DNA of 64,000 nt, taken from Thalassobacillus sp043497085 (GTDB lineage: Bacteria; Bacillota; Bacilli; Bacillales; Halobacillaceae). Positions 60,052-64,000 of this stretch are shown piece after piece (the stretch's first letter is position 1; every line of letters begins with the position of its first letter). The position numbers were made by a program, and so were the translations under genes. Location: NCBI GenBank assembly GCA_043497085.1, contig JBIEKI010000005.1. One strand, given 5' to 3'. A model generated the notes under the pieces. It had not been told where the DNA came from, ran no database searches, and worked only from the letters and a program-made list of their open reading frames with translations.

Positions 60052-60597
60052 TCATGCTTTACGACATACAAGGTAATTCTTATATAACCAGCTTACGGCA
60101 TCCTTAAGATCATTTGCTATGTAATCTATTTTAATATCCTTTAATTTATCGAAGTGTTCAATTAAAGAAGAATCGCCAGCTCCGGTCCTGACTAAAATTG
60201 ATATACTTCCTACCTTTGATGCAGCAGCCATATCACTCCAACGATCTCCAATCACTACGCAATTCTCAAGGACTAAATCATAATCTTTACTCGCTTTAGT
60301 CAGCATTCCTGTATTTGGTTTCCTGCATATGCAGCCTGCATTATGATCATGGGGACATATATAAACATCATCAAACCCAAACGCAATTAACTCCTCTTCA
60401 AATTCTTTATGTGTAGCTAACCCCCTTGATATCCCAGGCTGATTGGTAAAAGAGAATATCCTAATTTCATCTCTTTTTAATCTATTGATCTCATATGCGG
60501 TGTAAGGAAAAAGTTCAAATACTCCGGGGTAGTGGACGGTATCGTCCCCACCAATTGTTCCATCTCTGTCTAAAAAAACTGCATCTATCTTTTTCAC
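60052..60597 (-). CDS. HAD-IIIA family phosphatase (GmhB/HisB-like)
   Basis: A 181-residue HAD phosphatase. Motif I is FLDRDGTIGGDD (nucleophile and acid Asp), motif II FSFTNQPGISRG, motif III and IV are RKPNTGML and VIGDRWSDMAAA. A zinc site CPHDHNAGCICRKP (three Cys plus His) is typical of GmhB, which removes phosphate from heptose bisphosphate, and of HisB-N. The actual substrate in this island is unclear. It is co-transcribed with the methyltransferase. Confidence 0.9.
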   Translation of the reverse strand: MKKIDAVFLDRDGTIGGDDTVHYPGVFELFPYTAYEINRLKRDEIRIFSFTNQPGISRGLATHKEFEEELIAFGFDDVYICPHDHNAGCICRKPNTGMLTKASKDYDLVLENCVVIGDRWSDMAAASKVGSISILVRTGAGDSSLIEHFDKLKDIKIDYIANDLKDAVSWLYKNYLVCRKA

Positions 60598-60668
60598 ATA
60601 ATTTCTCCCTTTCTACTATATCTCTACCAATTATTTCAAAACAACGTTGAATCCGCAATCAATCCCGC

Positions 60669-60698
60669 AAAAAAACACCTTCTTATCGAAGGTGTGTT
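60669..60698 (-). terminator. Terminator of the tyrosine recombinase gene
   Basis: ACACCTT and AAGGTGT form the stem, followed by GTTTTTTTG on the minus strand, a few bases after the stop at 60700. Confidence 0.85.
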
Positions 60699-60699
60699 T

Positions 60700-61542
60700 C
60701 TAAAAGTACTTTGTATAAAAATCTTGTCTTAGTTTTCCACTCAGTTGAGCATAAACCTTTGTCGTCTCACTCTTTTCGTGACCAAGCAAACTTTGGATAA
60801 CGTCGATAGGAGCTCCGTTGTTTATCATATGGGTTGCATAGCTATGCCTTAATTGATGAGGATGAATGGTTTTATTGATGCCCGCTCGACTGGAAATTCT
60901 TTTAATAATATACCTGATCAAGTCAATACTCATCCTTTTTTGCGGTCTTCTTTCTGTCAGGAATAAACAAGGGTTGGAATCTGTCCGTTCTTCTAAATAT
61001 CGCTTTAACCATAAGGAACAGCGAGTGTTAAAGTAAACTTCTCGTTCTTTATTGCCTTTACCTTGTACGATAACAGCGTTGCTATAAAAGTTGATATCTT
61101 CCCTATTCAACTTTACCACTTCACCTATACGACACCCAGTTGAATAAAAGAACTCAAACAAAGCATTTTCTGCAGGTGACTGACAAGCTTCTCTCAGGTA
61201 TTCGATTTCTATTTCAGAGAGAAATTTTGGGATTCTCCTACCATCCTTTGGTTCTTTTAATTTCATAGCAGTATTTTTTTCAATTAAGCCTTCATCAAAA
61301 GCCCATTTAAATAATGAACGGATACAACGTATGCGATGCCCCAGGCTCGAAGGTTTAAGATGGCCACCAGCTTCTAAGAGATAAGTTTTCAGTTGTTCCG
61401 TCTGAATCAAATTAATATCAATATCCCCAAAGTGACTTAATAGCTTCTGGTATTGAATGCGGTAAGTTTTTAAAGTTAATGGAGAGTATCCTTCAATTTT
61501 TTTATCCAATTCGAACTTCTCCCAAGTTTCTGATAGCAGCAC
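60700..61542 (-). CDS. XerC/D-like tyrosine recombinase inside the array
   Basis: A 281-residue tyrosine recombinase. The N-terminal SAM-like domain (about 1-85; SPLTLKTYRIQYQKLLSHFG) binds the DNA core site. The catalytic domain (about 105-275) contains all residues: Arg in STGCRIGEVVKL, Lys in QGKGNKERE, HPHQLRHSYATHM, LLGHEKSETT and the nucleophile Tyr in KVYAQL. The extra helix of IntI integron integrases is not evident. GTG at 61542 follows GGGAG with long spacing; a TTG nine codons upstream has no site. It lies in the midst of the [gene + E] units and is the only candidate enzyme for their movement. Confidence 0.9.
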   Translation of the reverse strand: MLLSETWEKFELDKKIEGYSPLTLKTYRIQYQKLLSHFGDIDINLIQTEQLKTYLLEAGGHLKPSSLGHRIRCIRSLFKWAFDEGLIEKNTAMKLKEPKDGRRIPKFLSEIEIEYLREACQSPAENALFEFFYSTGCRIGEVVKLNREDINFYSNAVIVQGKGNKEREVYFNTRCSLWLKRYLEERTDSNPCLFLTERRPQKRMSIDLIRYIIKRISSRAGINKTIHPHQLRHSYATHMINNGAPIDVIQSLLGHEKSETTKVYAQLSGKLRQDFYTKYF

Positions 61543-61599
61543 CTTATTCACTCTCCCACTAGTAATCAAGCAATCTTGATTCTAGTATGGGCAAGGAAA

Positions 61600-61735
61600 G
61601 AAATTCATATACTCGAGTTATTCAATAATACCGGTTTGGGATACTTAGCTAAAGGGCGTGTTATTACAGTACTTAAAAGGGAATTAATATTCCATTAAAG
61701 CCCCCTATTCTTGAAGACTCGAGTTTGAGATATTT
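61600..61735 (-). repeat. Island repeat E9
   Basis: The proximal arm is AAAGCCCCCTATTCTTGAAG then ACTCGAGTTTGAGATAT (61697-61734). The distal side ACTCGAGTTATTCAATAATA (from 61610) is a degenerate arm. The centre has GGAATATTAATTCC and GGGCGT/GCCC pairing. It is downstream of the DUF5677 gene (96 bases) and upstream of the recombinase gene. Confidence 0.65.
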
Positions 61736-61830
61736 TTTTGAAATAAATTCTAAACTAACTCTCCCGTTAGCCCTTTAATAGAACACTTGGTTGATTTCAA
61801 AGTAAGAAATAGTTGAGTGAAAGGAGTACA

Positions 61831-62637
61831 TTATTTATAAAGTTGTCTACGTTTTTCCAATCCATAATTAACTGATAATAATGTCCTGAAAGTCTTCAAC
61901 CTGGCTTTCAAACCATAAAATGTATAGGCAGCATCAATAGTATTTAGCAACAGAGTAGTGGCCATATTTATATGCATATTCGTATCTTTAAAATTTTCAA
62001 GAATAGAAATTTCGTTTGGATCGAACTTCCACCTATTCATTACGTCTAAAGCATGGACTTCTGAAGACATTAATCTATAATAAATTTCATAATCTGCCTG
62101 CATTCCAAGTTTAATACATAATTGTTGAAAGTTCCGTGTCTTTCCATCTAAATTATACCATTCTTGATTTTCGTTTCTTAATTCGAATACATCAGCATAC
62201 CTCTTTTTAAGTTGTTCTAATTCTTCACTTAGTTCATTAATTGGACTTTCATTTAAGAACTTATCCCTATCAATATCTAACCACTCTCTTATCTTTCTTC
62301 CAGTTTTGTTTTCTGCTATTACACTTTGATACATTTTATAACCTCTATATTTCACAAATGCATTGTATGACCTCCCATATATTTTGTTATGTTCTGATAA
62401 TAGCAATTTCAAATATACAGACAGTTCGAATATGCTCCTTGAAATTGAATCAATGTAATCGCTTTTATTTTCAATTAAACATTTTAAGGTTTCTGCTTTT
62501 TTAGCCATATCTTCAATGAAGGCGATTGTAACCACATCCTGTACATCCATTACAATTTCCTTTTGTGCAAAACGCTCTTTTATTATTACTTCCTTTGCAG
62601 CACTAGCTTCATCTATAGCTTTGTTCAAAAATTTCAA
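61831..62637 (-). CDS. DUF5677 family protein
   Basis: A 269-residue mostly helical soluble protein: DVVTIAFIEDMAKKAETLKC, SISRSIFELSVYLKLLL (conserved R-x-x-x-E-x-x-x-x-[IL]), YNAFVKYRGYKMYQS and YYRLMSSEVHALDVMNRWKF, where S-x-E-x-H corresponds to the conserved [ST]-x-x-x-H of DUF5677. The family is common on islands and near defence genes, but the role is unknown. TTG at 62637 follows GGGGG at 7 bases. Followed by E9. Confidence 0.7.
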   Translation of the reverse strand: MKFLNKAIDEASAAKEVIIKERFAQKEIVMDVQDVVTIAFIEDMAKKAETLKCLIENKSDYIDSISRSIFELSVYLKLLLSEHNKIYGRSYNAFVKYRGYKMYQSVIAENKTGRKIREWLDIDRDKFLNESPINELSEELEQLKKRYADVFELRNENQEWYNLDGKTRNFQQLCIKLGMQADYEIYYRLMSSEVHALDVMNRWKFDPNEISILENFKDTNMHINMATTLLLNTIDAAYTFYGLKARLKTFRTLLSVNYGLEKRRQLYK

Positions 62638-62731
62638 AACTCTACCCCCTTTTTTCAAACTTCAGTATTTGTAATAAAATCTGAATTAGAGTAAATGTAT
62701 ACTTGGAAAAAGTTACTCTTAATAGATTGCT

Positions 62732-63268
62732 TTAATAGCGTTGTCGTAAATATTTTTCTTGAAAAATCGCTAAGTAGGTAATCCCATGCCATTCTCCATT
62801 TCTAAATAAGTGGTCTTTTAGTTCTCCTTCTTTTTCAAAACCTAAACGCTCATACAAATTAATGGCCCTTTGGTTAAAGGAAAATACCCTTAAATAAACC
62901 TTATGTAAGTTCAATTCAGAAAAACTATAGTTCAAAAGCAGTTTCATGGCCTCTGTGCCATAGCCTTGACCCCAATAATCTACATTACCAATGTCGATGA
63001 TACATTCAGCATTGCGATTCTTGTAATCAATATTGACAAGAGATACAATTCCTATCGGTTTATCGTTCTCGTTCACTTCAATGATATAACTTTTAGATGA
63101 GTTCGAATGGCAAATACTTTGTATAAATGCTTCTGTTTCTTTTAAAGTATGGACATCCAGCTCTGGGTTTGTGTTTTCCATCACATCCATATTGTTTCTC
63201 CAGTCATAATAGGTAACTGCGTCACTTTCTGTTAGCTTTCTTAAATGAATACGATCAGTAGCAAACAT
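62732..63268 (-). CDS. GNAT family acetyltransferase (RimJ/RimL-like)
   Basis: A 178-residue enzyme of the RimJ/RimL/SpeG branch: IHLRKLTESDAVTYYDWRNN, motif A VDYWGQGYGTEAMKLLLNYS (G-Q-G-Y-G-T loop for acetyl-CoA) and motif B LRVFSFNQRAINLYERLGFE. The substrate could be a polyamine, drug or ribosomal protein. AGGGGGG stands at normal spacing before the ATG. No E element follows it; the 62.66-62.73 kb gap has nothing recognised. Confidence 0.92.
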   Translation of the reverse strand: MFATDRIHLRKLTESDAVTYYDWRNNMDVMENTNPELDVHTLKETEAFIQSICHSNSSKSYIIEVNENDKPIGIVSLVNIDYKNRNAECIIDIGNVDYWGQGYGTEAMKLLLNYSFSELNLHKVYLRVFSFNQRAINLYERLGFEKEGELKDHLFRNGEWHGITYLAIFQEKYLRQRY

Positions 63269-63316
63269 AATTTCCCCCCTGGTTATTTATATGGTCTAAG
63301 ATAATTTCTACTTCTA

Positions 63317-63830
63317 CTATCCCAGCTTTTTAACGGTTTCCTTTATATTTTCGGTTAATTGGGAAGTAAATGTAACTCGTTGCTTTTCTTTCATCGTTTT
63401 GTCATTCATTGCAAGGAAATCTATGGCACTCCATGTTTTGGCCAGATATATGTGGTTGACTAATTCTTTCCGTGAATAAGGGAATACCATATGGCATCTT
63501 TCCATACAGAAAGGTACTTTACTGCTATTTCATTCTCAAGCCATCCATCGTTACTACCAAATCCCGGCATGGTGATAGCTAAATCAATAGCTGGATGACC
63601 ATAACCGATACGTTCAAAATCATATAAAACTAATTCACCGTTTTTTCTGATCCCCCAATTTGTCGAGTTTGGGTCTCCTGAGATTAAAAAACTCGAGTGG
63701 AAGAGAGTCTGTGTTAGCTCTTTGAGGATGTCGATGTGTTCCAGTATGTCATGAGGCAGGTATGAAGGATTTTTTCAATTGAATGATCATTCCAATAAAA
63801 CGGGTAGGGATCATTTATCCTTATTGGTTT
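63317..63830 (-). pseudogene. Aminoglycoside-phosphotransferase-like gene, truncated and frameshifted
   Basis: On the minus strand a frame reads SSFLISGDPNSTNWGIRKNG then ELVLYDFERIGYGHPAIDLA, matching the APH/choline-kinase catalytic loop (HGDxxxxN with His replaced by Ser) and the DFE Mg site (DFG/DFE). The final part appears in another frame from MVFPYSRKELVNHIYLAKTW to LTENIKETVKKLG (stop 63317). The N-terminal ATP-binding half is missing where the IS21-like end begins. It has decayed. Confidence 0.7.
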
Positions 63831-63870
63831 ATTTCGACTCTTCATATGTAACCGGGCTAGATGAGCTAAT

Positions 63871-64000
63871 TGTTTGAGTATTGCGGACAGATTGAGCCAT
63901 CAGTGCGGTGATTTGAGCCACTATTTGCGGTCAACTGAGCCATTAAGTGCGGGGGTGAGAGCCACTCTTATTAATGTAGCTAATAATATAAACAACCACT
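63871..64000 (+). mobile_element. Left end of an IS21-like insertion sequence (continues beyond window)
   Basis: From TGTTTGAGTATTGCGG onward four spaced repeats of about 24 bases occur: TTGCGG/ATTGAGCCAT, GTGCGG/TTTGAGCCACT, TTGCGG/ACTGAGCCAT and GTGCGG/GAGAGCCACT. Multiple end repeats containing GAGCCA and GCGG are typical of IS21-family termini bound by IstA. The transposase genes would lie right of the window. Confidence 0.65.

Noticed and set aside
45481..61735. CRISPR array from the spaced E repeats
   Set aside because: Spacing equals whole genes, arms are inverted not direct, and no cas genes are present.
1..64000. tRNA, rRNA or replication origin
   Set aside because: No cloverleaf with TTCGA arm and CCA end, no rRNA landmarks and no DnaA-box cluster were seen on reading both strands; a covariance search could still reveal one.

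Overview
This window looks like the chromosome of a Bacillaceae bacterium (Firmicutes, low to moderate G+C). The order yeaC-yeaD-yebA-guaA-pbuG-yebE-yebG, followed by a riboswitch that would lead into the pur operon, is the Bacillus subtilis order. Ribosome binding sites are strong GGAGG types and there are many TTG/GTG starts. A BCCT-type transporter, a lone proB with an attenuated leader and a K+/Na+:H+ antiporter are compatible with a halotolerant relative such as Halobacillus or Virgibacillus, but that genus-level idea is only an inference.

Region 1 (1-10 kb, minus strand) is the purine block. Three guanine-type purine riboswitches, each with its own terminator, control guaA, pbuG and a gene left of the window (probably purE). 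Upstream of guaA lies the overlapping MoxR ATPase / DUF58 / transglutaminase operon yeaC-yeaD-yebA.

Region 2 (10-38 kb) is ordinary accessory core: a MarR-MFS pair, a PAS-STAS sensor, a 5'-nucleotidase, a divergent BCCT transporter, a toast-rack protein, rlmD, katG, a two-gene RQC-domain operon, proB, topB, dus, benE, an SDR and degV. It carries several families of dispersed palindromic repeats (around 15.9-16.3, 27.8, 32.8 and 37.4 kb), an IS200/IS605-like end relic at 34.8 kb and a perfect 22-bp direct repeat flanking degV.

Region 3 (39-45 kb) is visibly more A+T rich. It contains a CPA-type antiporter and a coupled pair made of a tandem DUF1538 membrane protein and a two-domain PII-like protein.

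Region 4 (45-64 kb) is a genomic island. Single genes of the resistance/modification type (methyltransferases, beta-lactamase-fold hydrolase, GNATs, AAA ATPase, VOC protein, HAD phosphatase, DUF5677), almost all on the minus strand, are each followed just after the stop codon by a copy of one inverted-repeat element (called E here). Complete E copies contain an intrinsic terminator. A XerC-like tyrosine recombinase gene lies inside the array (60.7-61.5 kb). An IS110-family element, a group II intron inserted inside the terminator stem of one E copy, a MerR/TipAS regulator, a secreted putative toxin with a small partner and an IS21-like end at the right edge complete it. The unit [gene + same-orientation E element] repeated nine times next to a tyrosine recombinase resembles an integron cassette array, unusual for a Gram-positive, and is the main finding. 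The caveat is that two half-E sequences also occur at 15.8 and 16.3 kb, so E may be a genome-wide dispersed repeat. Several island genes are frameshifted (methyltransferase, intron reverse transcriptase, zinc-binding protein, phosphotransferase), which indicates decay. No tRNA, rRNA or CRISPR was seen.
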